NCBI RefSeq assembly: GCF_900103585.1
Contig: NZ_FNHV01000016.1
Coordinates: forward strand, 1-64,000
From: Streptomyces sp. cf386
GTDB lineage: Bacteria > Actinomycetota > Actinomycetes > Streptomycetales > Streptomycetaceae
Direction of reading: 5' to 3'
DNA length: 64,000 nt
The notes beneath the pieces were generated by a model. The model did no database searches, was not told the origin of the DNA, and worked only from the letters and a program-made list of their open reading frames with translations. This document shows, piece by piece, positions 32,684-40,417 of the stretch (position 1 is the stretch's first letter; every line of letters begins with the position of its first letter). Position numbers and translations under genes: made by a program.

Positions 32684-34635
32684 GATTCCTCGGGGGTACG
32701 GGTGGGGGCGGGTCGCCGGTCGCGGGCGTGGAGTCCGGCCAGGTAGGCGTTGTAGGCGGCGAGCGGGTCGTTGTGGTCGCCGCGGTCGATCCGCCGGTCG
32801 ATACGGCGGGCCTCGCGCTGGTCGGAGCGGACCCACTGGATGGCCAGGATGATCGTGGTGATCAGGACGGGGATGTCGCCGGTGGCCCAGGCGATCGCGC
32901 CGGCGTCGTACTGGTCGTCCATCGCCCGCTCGACCCACGGCCGGTCCAGCAGCGACCACCAGCCCTCGCCGATCAGCGCGGTGGAGCTCATCAGCGAGAT
33001 GCTGAACCAGGAGTGGAACGGCATCGTCAGGATCAGCACGAACAGCCGGCCCAGGTGCGGCGGGCGGTGCGGGCCGGGGTCGATGCCGATGACCACCCAG
33101 AAGAACAGCAGGCCCACGGCGAGGAAGTGCACCAGCATGAACAGGTGCCCGAGGTGGCTGCGCATCAGCGTCTCGAACAGCGAGGTGTAGTAGACGACGA
33201 AGGCGCTGCCGATGAACAGCACGCTCGCCACCACCGGGTGGGAGAGGACCTTGACGTAGCGGCTGTGTAGCAGCTTCGTCAGCCACTCGCGCGGCCCGCC
33301 CGGCCCGCCCTTGGGGGCGGTGGGCAGGGTGCGCAGGGCGAGGGTGGCGGGGGCGCCCAGGACCAGCAGGATCGGCACCGTCATCGCGAGGATCATGTGC
33401 TGGCCCATGTGCACGCTGAACAGCACCTTGCCGTACACGTTGAGCCCGCTCATGGTGGCCAGCACGGTCACCGCCAGGCCCGCGAGCCATGAAACCGTCC
33501 GCCCGACCGGCCACTTGTCGCCCCGGGCGCGGAGCTTCCGTACGCCCGCCAGGTACAGCAGTGCCGCCGCGGCCGTACCGAAGGCGAACAGCGGGTCGAA
33601 GTGCCACCGGGTGAACAGCGGCGTCCACGGGAAGTCGCCGAGCGGTGGCGGCATGGCGAAGCCGAGGAGTTCCTCGGTGGGGGCGAGCGCGGCGTCTCCT
33701 GAGCCGGGTGCCGGGGTGCGGGCGAGTCCGACGGCGAGGCCCATCGCGGCCGCCATGAGCAGGAGTTCGCCGGCCGCGAGCCGCACGAACGCACGCGGCC
33801 TGCCCCCGTTCAGGGCGGGCAGGGTCCGCCGCCGGTGCCACCGGCCGATGCCGCCGAGCACGACGAGCGCCGCTGTCTTGGCGAGCACCATCAGCCCGTA
33901 TCGGCTGCCGAACACCTCGCCCACGGTCGGGAACCGGACCGCCGCGTTGACGAACCCACTGGCCGCGACCGCGATCAGCGCCCAGCCGGCGAGCGGACCG
34001 AACCGCCGGACCGCGGTCACCGCATCCGGCTCTCGGCGCGCGGCCGCCACGAGAACGAAGACCAGCCCGCCGACCCACACGGCCACACCCACCAGGTGCA
34101 GGGCGAGACTGGTGACCGCCGCGTCGTGGTTGCCCGCCGCCGAGGAGTGCCCGGTGAACGCGGGCGGCAGCAGCCCCGCGAGCGCGACCAGCAAAGCCAG
34201 GCGCGCCCACCACGCCGTGCCGATTCCCACGCAAAGGGTCGCGACAACTGCTGCGGCAGCCGCCATCAGGGCGTACGCGCGACCCTGGGCATCAGTGGTG
34301 ACGAAGTCGGCCACCACGGCGGCGGACGCCACCTCGCCGACCGGCTGGGCGAACAGGTCCGACAGCGTGAGGACGAGGGTCACGGCCGATGCGGCGGCCC
34401 ACAGACCCGCCCCGACCGCGGCCCAGGTGAGATAGCGCAGTTGGGTCGGGCCGAGCTTCCTGCCGCCGGGCAGCAGCACGGCGACGAGCAGCAGCGCGCC
34501 GATGGCGGCCACGGCGGACGCGTCCACGACCGTACGGGCCACCGGCAGGCCCCAGGTGGTGAGCGCCCCGGCATCCGGGATACCCGGGACCTTGACCGCC
34601 GCGCCGCCACCGGCCCGCACGGCGACCGCCGTCAC
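32680..34635 (-). CDS. CopD-CtaG fusion membrane protein (cytochrome c oxidase assembly), 5' end probably lost
   Basis: 651 residues from GTG 34635, with about 15 membrane segments. N-terminal half is CopD-like (GHSSAAGNHDAAVTSLALHL, VWVGGLVFVLV, GFVNAAVRF) and C-terminal half caa3-type CtaG (VHMGQHMILAMTVPILLVLG, HFLAVGLLFFWVVIGIDPGP, LMSSTALIGEGWWSLL). His/Met residues in these helices suit copper. Membrane-like sequence continues upstream of GTG 34635 (ASLAVAVAVTAVAV) to about 34660 without a good start, and there the sequence switches to a truncated plus-strand transporter. So the first 10-20 residues and promoter may be missing. Coupled to the DsbA-like gene. Confidence 0.87.
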   Translation of the reverse strand: MTAVAVRAGGGAAVKVPGIPDAGALTTWGLPVARTVVDASAVAAIGALLLVAVLLPGGRKLGPTQLRYLTWAAVGAGLWAAASAVTLVLTLSDLFAQPVGEVASAAVVADFVTTDAQGRAYALMAAAAAVVATLCVGIGTAWWARLALLVALAGLLPPAFTGHSSAAGNHDAAVTSLALHLVGVAVWVGGLVFVLVAAARREPDAVTAVRRFGPLAGWALIAVAASGFVNAAVRFPTVGEVFGSRYGLMVLAKTAALVVLGGIGRWHRRRTLPALNGGRPRAFVRLAAGELLLMAAAMGLAVGLARTPAPGSGDAALAPTEELLGFAMPPPLGDFPWTPLFTRWHFDPLFAFGTAAAALLYLAGVRKLRARGDKWPVGRTVSWLAGLAVTVLATMSGLNVYGKVLFSVHMGQHMILAMTVPILLVLGAPATLALRTLPTAPKGGPGGPREWLTKLLHSRYVKVLSHPVVASVLFIGSAFVVYYTSLFETLMRSHLGHLFMLVHFLAVGLLFFWVVIGIDPGPHRPPHLGRLFVLILTMPFHSWFSISLMSSTALIGEGWWSLLDRPWVERAMDDQYDAGAIAWATGDIPVLITTIILAIQWVRSDQREARRIDRRIDRGDHNDPLAAYNAYLAGLHARDRRPAPTRTPEES

Positions 34636-34661
34636 CGCGACCGCGACGGCGAGCGAGGCGC

Positions 34662-35213
34662 ATCGAGGTCTCCTCCGCGGCAGCCGTCGCCTGGCAGTTC
34701 TCCGCCACCGACCACGCCGTCCGCGAAGCCCGCGAGAAGACCGCCCTGCGCATCATCGCGCTGTCTTTCTTCGCCCTCGCCGCCTACGTCACCGTCGACT
34801 CGGTCCGCGCCCTCGCCGGCACCGGCGAAGCCCGGCACTCCACGCCCGGCATCGTCCTCGCCGCGCTCTCCCTCGCCGTCATGCCGTTCCTGTCCGCCGC
34901 CCAGCGTCGCGCCGGCAGTGAACTCGGCTCCGCCTCCGCCGTGGCCGACTCCAAGCAGACGCTGCTGTGCACCTACCTGTCGGCCGTCGTCCTGGTCGGC
35001 CTGCTCGCCAACTCCCTGTTCGGCTGGAACTGGGCGGATCCGATCGCTGTCCTGGTCATCGCCGCCGTAGCGGTCAAGGAGGGGCGCGAGGCGCGGCGCG
35101 GGGACAGCTGCTGTGCCGTCCCCATCGGTGGGATGGCGGCAGCGGAGGGTGAGCAGAGCGACGGCTGTGGCTGCTGCACGCCCGCCGAGGAGAGGGGGGT
35201 GGACGCCCGATGA
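34662..35213 (+). pseudogene. Cation transporter (CDF-like), N-terminus missing
   Basis: The frame starts mid-protein as IEVSSAAAVAWQFSATDHAV and continues with membrane segments ALRIIALSFFALAAYVTV, GIVLAALSLAVMPFLSAAQR, TYLSAVVLVGLLANSLFG and a C-terminus rich in Cys (SCCAVP, GCGCC) that could bind metal. SxIEVxSxxxxAWQF is the second membrane helix of this transporter family. The first helix, start codon and promoter are absent; the homology begins exactly where the opposite-strand CopD-CtaG gene also loses its 5' end. Confidence 0.75.
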
Positions 35214-35298
35214 CCGGCTGGGCATGGGCGGCCCTGGCGCAGTAGGGGTCGTCGCCTAACACCTACAACCGGCTGGGCGGGCATCGAGGTCAACTACG

Positions 35299-35958
35299 TC
35301 ACGTCGGCTTCGGCGCGTCCGGGTCCTTCCGGCGCAGTCGTTGTGCCTCCTCGAAGAGGCTGTTGGTGTGGTCGGCCAGCACGCCGCCCAGTAGCAACTC
35401 CGGGTGGTAGAAGGACCGCGCGGAGGCCGCCACCTCCCGTGCGGGCAGGTCGATCTGGATGATGTCGGTGCGGCGGATCTCGTCGATCGAGCTTGCCCAG
35501 ACGACGCGCCGCAGATCGGCCCATGCCATCGCACTCATGCACATCGAGCAGGGCTCACCCGTGGTGTAGAGGGTGGTGTCGGCCCAGCCCTGGTTGCCGT
35601 GCCGGCGTACGTAGTCGTTCATGGCGACCACCTCGCCGTGCAGCATCGGGTTCTCCGCCCCGGTGTTGACGCCCCACCCCAGGACCTCACCGGTGCGGGT
35701 GCCGACGATCACCGCGCCGAACGGCCACTTGGGGTTCCTTCGGGCCTGTTCGACGGCCAGCCACATGAATCGCTCGTGACGGGCGAGGGCGCCGGCGCCC
35801 TCGCCCGTCCGCAGGTCCGTCGCGATGGTCGCACCGGCGCCGGGGTCCGGGCGGGCGTGGCTCGCCTGGGCTGTGTGGCGATGGAGCGCGACGGGAGCCA
35901 CCACTCCCGCCACCACGGCTCCCCACCTGCCGAGCAACTGACGCCTGCCCGAATCCAT
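35299..35958 (-). CDS. Nucleoside/cytidine-type deaminase with Tat-like signal peptide
   Basis: 219 residues from ATG 35958 (RBS GGGAGGAG). The N-terminus MDSGRRQLLGRWGAVVAGVV has twin Arg, a hydrophobic stretch and an AxA region, as in Tat signals. The deaminase domain has the zinc ligands HGE (ENPMLHGEVVAMND) and PCxxC (TTGEPCSMCMSAMAWADL), typical of guanine/tRNA-adenosine/nucleoside deaminases. Most of this family are cytosolic; an exported, zinc-bound version is unusual and suggests use of external purines or pyrimidines. Substrate cannot be told from the sequence. Downstream sequence to 35214 is empty. Confidence 0.85.
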   Translation of the reverse strand: MDSGRRQLLGRWGAVVAGVVAPVALHRHTAQASHARPDPGAGATIATDLRTGEGAGALARHERFMWLAVEQARRNPKWPFGAVIVGTRTGEVLGWGVNTGAENPMLHGEVVAMNDYVRRHGNQGWADTTLYTTGEPCSMCMSAMAWADLRRVVWASSIDEIRRTDIIQIDLPAREVAASARSFYHPELLLGGVLADHTNSLFEEAQRLRRKDPDAPKPT

Positions 35959-36034
35959 CGCATCTCCTCCCTTGACGCCGACGACTCCGCAGAGTATCCG
36001 AGCCATTGCAAGGAGCCTCTGTTTCAAGCCGGAA

Positions 36035-36874
36035 TCACGGGATCCTGAAGGCGTCCACATGCTCCCCGGCCCACTGGCCGAAAGTGCGGGCCGGTCGGCC
36101 GGTGACCTTCTCCACGGTGTCGACCACCGTGCGGCCCACCTCGGGGGTGTTGCCGTACGCCTCGAGGAGGAAGCCGATCACGTCCTCCGGGTGGCCCGCC
36201 GCCTGCCACTGCTCGACGGCCTGTTCCTCGGTCAGCTCGACCAGGGCGATCTCCCGGCCCCGGGCGGCGGCGATCGTCGCCACCTTGTCGGCGACGGTGA
36301 GCAGTTCGGGTCCGGTGATCACATACTCCTGGCCCCCGTGCCCCTCCTCGGTGAGTGCGACCGCGGCGACGGCGCCGATGTCGCCCTCGTGGACCATGGC
36401 GCTCAGCCGGGAGACGAACGGCTCGCGCACCTCACCCGAGGTCACGACCCCGTCCGCCCACTCCAGGGCGTTCGCCATGAACTCGACCGGCATGAGGACG
36501 GTCCAGTCCACACGGTCGTCCGCCCGCACGGCGTCCTCCAGCAGGGACGGCCCGCCGCCGTGCAGCACGGTCACCCGGCGCACGCCGGCCGCGTGGGCCA
36601 GCTCAAGGATCCGCGGGCCCGACTCCAGCGGGGCGAAGTAAGGGCCGCCGAAGGTGATCAGGTGGAGGCCGGTGATGCCGTCCAGGGCCGGGATCAGGCT
36701 GTCGGGTTCGGTCAGGTCGCCCTGGACCACCTCGACGCCGGCCGGGAGATCGGCCTTCGCCGCGTCCCGGGTGAGGGCACGGACCGCATGGCCGCGAGCG
36801 AGCAGCTCGGCGGTGATCTGGCGGCCGACGGTTCCGGTGGCGCCGGTTACGAGGATCTTCTGTGTCTGGGTCAT
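36035..36874 (-). CDS. NmrA/atypical SDR family NAD(P)-binding protein
   Basis: 279 residues from ATG 36874 (MTQTQKILVTGATGTVGRQI). Rossmann start VTGATGTVGRQ, VRALTRDAAKADLPAGVEVV, QGDLTEPDSL, and WTVLMPVEFMANAL typical of NmrA-like proteins such as azoreductase-type/quinone sensor SDRs. No catalytic YxxxK is evident, as usual for NmrA types. No good RBS lies before the ATG; the mRNA may be leaderless. Role unknown, possibly redox sensing. Confidence 0.88.
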   Translation of the reverse strand: MTQTQKILVTGATGTVGRQITAELLARGHAVRALTRDAAKADLPAGVEVVQGDLTEPDSLIPALDGITGLHLITFGGPYFAPLESGPRILELAHAAGVRRVTVLHGGGPSLLEDAVRADDRVDWTVLMPVEFMANALEWADGVVTSGEVREPFVSRLSAMVHEGDIGAVAAVALTEEGHGGQEYVITGPELLTVADKVATIAAARGREIALVELTEEQAVEQWQAAGHPEDVIGFLLEAYGNTPEVGRTVVDTVEKVTGRPARTFGQWAGEHVDAFRIP

Positions 36875-36970
36875 GGCACGACGGTAGGGAGACTTGCGGT
36901 CAGCTTCTGTCCGCAAGTCCGGCAGGCAGGCTCAGGCCCGTCCTCCCGGGACATCCAGTCAAGGGCAGTG

Positions 36971-37012
36971 CTGTATACAGAGATCGGTCAGTCCCTGAGT
37001 CCCTGTATACAG
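36971..37012 (+). promoter_or_regulatory. Twin CTGTATACAG operators
   Basis: Perfect 10-bp palindrome CTGTATACAG at 36971-36980 and again at 37003-37012, 32 bp apart (three helical turns). TGTATACA boxes are typical of GntR-family regulators. They lie 63 bp before the internally deleted aldehyde dehydrogenase gene. Confidence 0.65.
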
Positions 37013-37074
37013 GAGTGAATACATAGCGAATACAGCACCAGGCCAACCCAACCCGCCTGTGCGCGAGGAGCCTC

Positions 37075-37488
37075 ATGCCCTACACCGTCGGCGCCAGTCT
37101 CCTGGCCGGAGGCACACCGCTTCCGGGCGACGGCTACTTCTATCGGCCGACCGTCCTCGTCGACACCGGTCCGGGCATGCCCGCCTTCGACGAGGAGACC
37201 TTCGGCCCGCTGGCCGCCATCGCCGTCGCCCAGGACGACGAGGACGCCGTACGCCTCGCGAACGCCACCGCGTACGGACTGGGCCTGAGCATATGGACGG
37301 CCGACCCCGGCCGAGGCCTCGCCCTCGCTCGCCGGGTCACCAGCGGAGCGGCCTTCGTCAACGCGATCGTGGCCTCCGACCCACGCCTGCCCTTCGGTGG
37401 CACCAAGCGCAGCGGCTACGGCCGTGAACTCGCCGCCGCCGGCATCCGCGAATTCACCAACACGCGTACGTACTGGGTCGCCACCTGA
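37075..37488 (+). pseudogene. Aldehyde dehydrogenase, C-terminal fragment with retained start
   Basis: 137 residues, against about 450-480 for the family. It holds the C-terminal landmarks GYFYRPTVLVDTGPGMPAFD, EETFGPLAAIAV, LPFGGTKRSGYGREL and REFTNTRTYWV, but lacks the NAD-binding domain and the catalytic Cys/Glu. ATG 37075 has GAGGAG upstream and twin operators precede it, so promoter, RBS and start probably survive from the native gene and an internal in-frame deletion removed the middle. No dehydrogenase activity expected. Confidence 0.8.
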
Positions 37489-37515
37489 CACGACGGTCCG
37501 CGTCCCGGGGGTTGG

Positions 37516-38439
37516 TCAGGGGGTAGCGGCAGGGGTGCGGAAATAGTGGCCCTTGTCCAGGTCTTCGAGGAGGCCGGGCTCGGTCGGCCGCCAGTCGAGC
37601 AGTTCGCGGGTCAGGGCGCTCGACGCCGGGGTGTCGAGTCCGAGGAAGCCGGTCAGCCAGGTGAAGTGTTCGGCAGCGGCCTCGGGAGCCACGGAGGTGA
37701 CCGGCAGGCCGAGGTGGCGGCCTATCACTTCGGCGACGTCACGGATCGCGACGCCTTCCTCCGCGACGCCGTGCAGCACCGTTCCGGCGGGAGCCTTCTC
37801 GACCGCGAGGCGGAACAGCCGTGCGGCGTCGAGGCGGTGGAGGGCCGGCCAGCGGTTGGCACCGTCGTGGAGATGGCCGGAGACATGCCGGGCGCGGGCG
37901 ATGGCGACGAGGGTCGCCATGAACCCGTTGTCTCCTTCGCCGTGGCAGGTCGGAGCGAGTCGCACCACGGCTGAGCGCACTCCGCGCTCGGCGAGTGCGA
38001 GGGCCGCTGTGGCGGTGGCCGAGCGGATGGAGGTCGGTGAGCCGTCGGCGGTGGGCATGTCCCGCTCGGTCGACAACTGCCCCGGCTTCAGGCCGATCAG
38101 GCCGGAGGCGAGGACGAAGGGGCGGTCGGTGCCGGCCAGCGCGTCGCCGAAGGTGTCGACGGCGCCGCGGTCGGCCTCGGCGGCGCCCCGGTAGTCGCCG
38201 GTGAAGGCGAGGTCGTGCTTGAAGGCGAGGTGGACCACCCCATCCGACGCGGCGGCGGTGCTGCCGAGGACGTCGAGGTCGTCGACGGTGCCGCGGACCA
38301 CTGCGGCGCCGGCGGTGGCGAGGGCGGCGGCGGAGGCGTCGGAGCGGGCGAGCCCCACGACCTGGTGACCCGCGTCGATGAGTTCGGGAACGAGAGCGGA
38401 GCCGATCCAGCCGGACGCGCCGGTCACGAAGATGCGCAT
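37516..38439 (-). CDS. NAD-dependent epimerase/dehydratase-type SDR
   Basis: 307 residues: MRIFVTGASGWIGSALVPEL (Rossmann GxxGxxG), VVGLARSDASAAALATAGAA, VVHLAFKHDLAF, FVLASGLIGLKPG and a substrate domain with RWPALHRLDAARLFRLAVEK. This resembles the common actinobacterial extended SDR often labelled SDR family oxidoreductase; the Tyr of YxxxK is not obvious. Function unknown. It is divergent from a TetR gene with two 20-bp operator-like repeats between them, so TetR control is likely. Confidence 0.88.
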   Translation of the reverse strand: MRIFVTGASGWIGSALVPELIDAGHQVVGLARSDASAAALATAGAAVVRGTVDDLDVLGSTAAASDGVVHLAFKHDLAFTGDYRGAAEADRGAVDTFGDALAGTDRPFVLASGLIGLKPGQLSTERDMPTADGSPTSIRSATATAALALAERGVRSAVVRLAPTCHGEGDNGFMATLVAIARARHVSGHLHDGANRWPALHRLDAARLFRLAVEKAPAGTVLHGVAEEGVAIRDVAEVIGRHLGLPVTSVAPEAAAEHFTWLTGFLGLDTPASSALTRELLDWRPTEPGLLEDLDKGHYFRTPAATP

Positions 38440-38458
38440 GGGAGAGCCCCAAACTGTC

Positions 38459-38510
38459 GATGTCAGTGACTGTCATCGACGTTAACATGTGATGTCAGTG
38501 ACTGTCATCG
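38459..38510. promoter_or_regulatory. Two identical 20-bp operator-like repeats between SDR and tetR
   Basis: GATGTCAGTGACTGTCATCG occurs at 38459-38478 and 38491-38510. Each copy is a near-perfect palindrome (GATGnCAGTnACTGnCATC). The centre-to-centre distance of 32 bp puts both on one helix face. Likely TetR binding sites controlling both divergent genes. Confidence 0.75.
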
Positions 38511-38523
38511 CTAGGATCTGCGC

Positions 38524-39117
38524 ATGGGTAGATGGGAGCCGAACGCGCGTGAACGTCTGGCGAAAGCGGCGTTGGAGCTCTACAGCGAGCGCGGCTACGA
38601 GCAGACGACGGTCGCCGAGATCGCCAAACGGGCCGGCCTCACCGAACGGACCTTCTTCCGGCACTACGCCGACAAGCGCGAGGTGCTGTTCGACGGCTCG
38701 GGCGCGTTGCAGGAACTGTTTGTGAACGCCGTCGCCGAGGCCCCGGAGTCCGCGGCGCCGATCGACGCGACGGCGGCGGGGCTGGAGGCGGTCTCCGCGG
38801 TGTTCGACGGTCGCCGCGAACACTCACGGCAGCGGCATGCCGTCATCACGGCGAACGCGGAACTCCATGAGCGCGAACTGATCAAGCTCGCCTCCCTGTC
38901 GGCCGCGCTGGCCGACGCCCTGCGCCGACGCGGCGTCACGGAACCGGCCGCCGAGCTGACCGCCGAGGCCGGGGTCGCCGTCTTCAAGGTCGGCTTCGAG
39001 CGGTGGATCGCGGCGGCCGAGGCGCGCACCCTGTCGCAGGTGATGCGGGAATCACTGGAGGAGCTCAAGGCCGTGACGGCGGGCGGCCAGGGGGCGAAGG
39101 TGCGGTCAGGGTTGTGA
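38524..39117 (+). CDS. TetR-family transcriptional regulator
   Basis: 197 residues. N-terminal HTH: RERLAKAALELYSERGYEQT then TVAEIAKRAGLTERTFFRHY, the canonical TetR helix-turn-helix with the FxxYF-like end. The C-terminal domain is helical and ligand-binding, specificity unknown. It starts 14 bp after the second operator copy and has no clear RBS, so a leaderless mRNA is possible. It probably represses itself and the divergent epimerase-type SDR gene. Confidence 0.93.
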   Translation: MGRWEPNARERLAKAALELYSERGYEQTTVAEIAKRAGLTERTFFRHYADKREVLFDGSGALQELFVNAVAEAPESAAPIDATAAGLEAVSAVFDGRREHSRQRHAVITANAELHERELIKLASLSAALADALRRRGVTEPAAELTAEAGVAVFKVGFERWIAAAEARTLSQVMRESLEELKAVTAGGQGAKVRSGL

Positions 39118-39259
39118 GACGGCGGCGACAGGGCCTGTGGACAGGCACTTTGGAGCCGCGCACGCCCGAATCGCCCGATGAAGTGATTTGAACGGCCTGT
39201 CGTTGACCGGTGTGCGGCCCCCTCGCGATGGTGGATCCACTCGACCAAGGGGGAACACC

Positions 39260-39480
39260 ATGGGGGCCAACTTCAACGCGGGTGGATCCTGGACGCTCTT
39301 CCAGAGCAACAGGGTCAACGCCGCACTCAACCTGACCCACAACGGCGACGGACCTGGTCGGACGGCAAGCGAGGGCGATACCAGGGCCGCCGCGGCGCCG
39401 ACCACAAGTTGTCCGGCGACACCTTCAACGTCTTCAACCCCGGTGACCACTCGACCTGGGCCACGCAGAAGGAGTTCTAG
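39260..39480 (+). pseudogene. Frameshifted small beta-domain protein
   Basis: ATG 39260 after GGGGGAACACC reads MGANFNAGGSWTLFQSNRVN AALNLTHNGDG, then the frame changes and a second frame reads TWSDGKRGRYQGRRGADHKL, SGDTFNVFNPGDHSTWA and stops at 39480. The two halves look like one small beta-sandwich domain (GSWTLxQSNxxx...SWSxGxxGRYxGxxGxDxxLSGxTFDxxxPxxxATW) seen in Streptomyces. A deletion joined them out of frame, so the native product is lost. Confidence 0.5.
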
Positions 39481-39504
39481 CCCGCCCGAGAGGTTCCGGC
39501 TCGC

Positions 39505-40365
39505 CTAGCGCAAGCGGGTGGTCTCCAGCAGTTCGCGGGCCATCCCTTGCGCGGGCCGCGCGGTCTGGTCGGCGACACGGCGGAAGGTCTCCCGGGCGGG
39601 GCGGGCCGGCCAGTCGGGGGGCAGGTGCCGGGCGGGCAGCCGGGGGTCCGTGCGGATGGTCCAGAGCCATTCGCTGACCAGCCGCAGACGGGTGCCGATC
39701 GGGTCGTCTCCGGATCCGGCGTCGAGGTGAGCGGTCCAGCGCTTGTCGAAGGTGACGTAGCGGGCGGCGATGCTCTCCAGGTCCCAGGTGTCGCGGACCA
39801 TGTGCTCGATGTCGGTGGCCTCGTCCGCCCGGGCATGGAAGATCTTGACGTGGGCGGCCAGCCCGAGTTCCGAGACGATGGCGGCGACGTCCACGTTACC
39901 CGGAGCGATCCACAGCCCGCTGTACAGCGCGCCGAACCCGGACCAGGTGAGCCGGGAGCGCAGATCGTGGCGCTGGCGTTTCCAGGAGTCGGGGAGGGAG
40001 AAGCCGAGCAGCGTCCAGGAGCCGTCCCAGTCGTCGTTGACCGCGCCCCGCTGCCAGATGCGGGTACGGCCGTCCTGGAGGACGCGCGTCGCCTGCGGGG
40101 TCAGACCGAAGAACATCTTGCGGCCCTCGCGCTGGCGCATCAGCAGGCCGCGGTTGACCATCCGGGTGAGGGTGGAGCGTACGGCCTGTTCACCGATGCC
40201 GACCCGGCCGAGCACGTCGATGATGCTGCCCGAGTACACGCACAGGTCGCCCTCCTCCAGGACGTGATTGCCGAAGAAGGCGAGCATGAGCGACTGGGGG
40301 CGCTGCTGCGGGCCCTCCGAGCTGTCCTGGGTGTCCTGGGTGTCCAGGATGTCGTCGTCCTCCAC
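39505..40365 (-). CDS. PaaX-family transcriptional regulator
   Basis: 286 residues from GTG 40365; the open frame extends upstream with non-native sequence. N-terminal winged HTH (SLMLAFFGNHVLEEGDLCVY, QAVRSTLTRMVNRGLLMRQR) followed by the PaaX C-terminal domain (WTLLGFSLPDSWKRQRHDLR, SRLTWSGFGALYSGLWIAPG). PaaX repressors respond to phenylacetyl-CoA or other acyl-CoA in aromatic catabolism. No paa genes are here; the adjacent minus-strand esterase-MHS transporter pair, with an inverted repeat in its promoter, is a plausible target. Confidence 0.88.
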   Translation of the reverse strand: MEDDDILDTQDTQDSSEGPQQRPQSLMLAFFGNHVLEEGDLCVYSGSIIDVLGRVGIGEQAVRSTLTRMVNRGLLMRQREGRKMFFGLTPQATRVLQDGRTRIWQRGAVNDDWDGSWTLLGFSLPDSWKRQRHDLRSRLTWSGFGALYSGLWIAPGNVDVAAIVSELGLAAHVKIFHARADEATDIEHMVRDTWDLESIAARYVTFDKRWTAHLDAGSGDDPIGTRLRLVSEWLWTIRTDPRLPARHLPPDWPARPARETFRRVADQTARPAQGMARELLETTRLR

Positions 40366-40417
40366 GGAGGCAAGCGTACGACCGCCCGCCGAGGACACGG
40401 CAGGCGGTCGTACGGCT

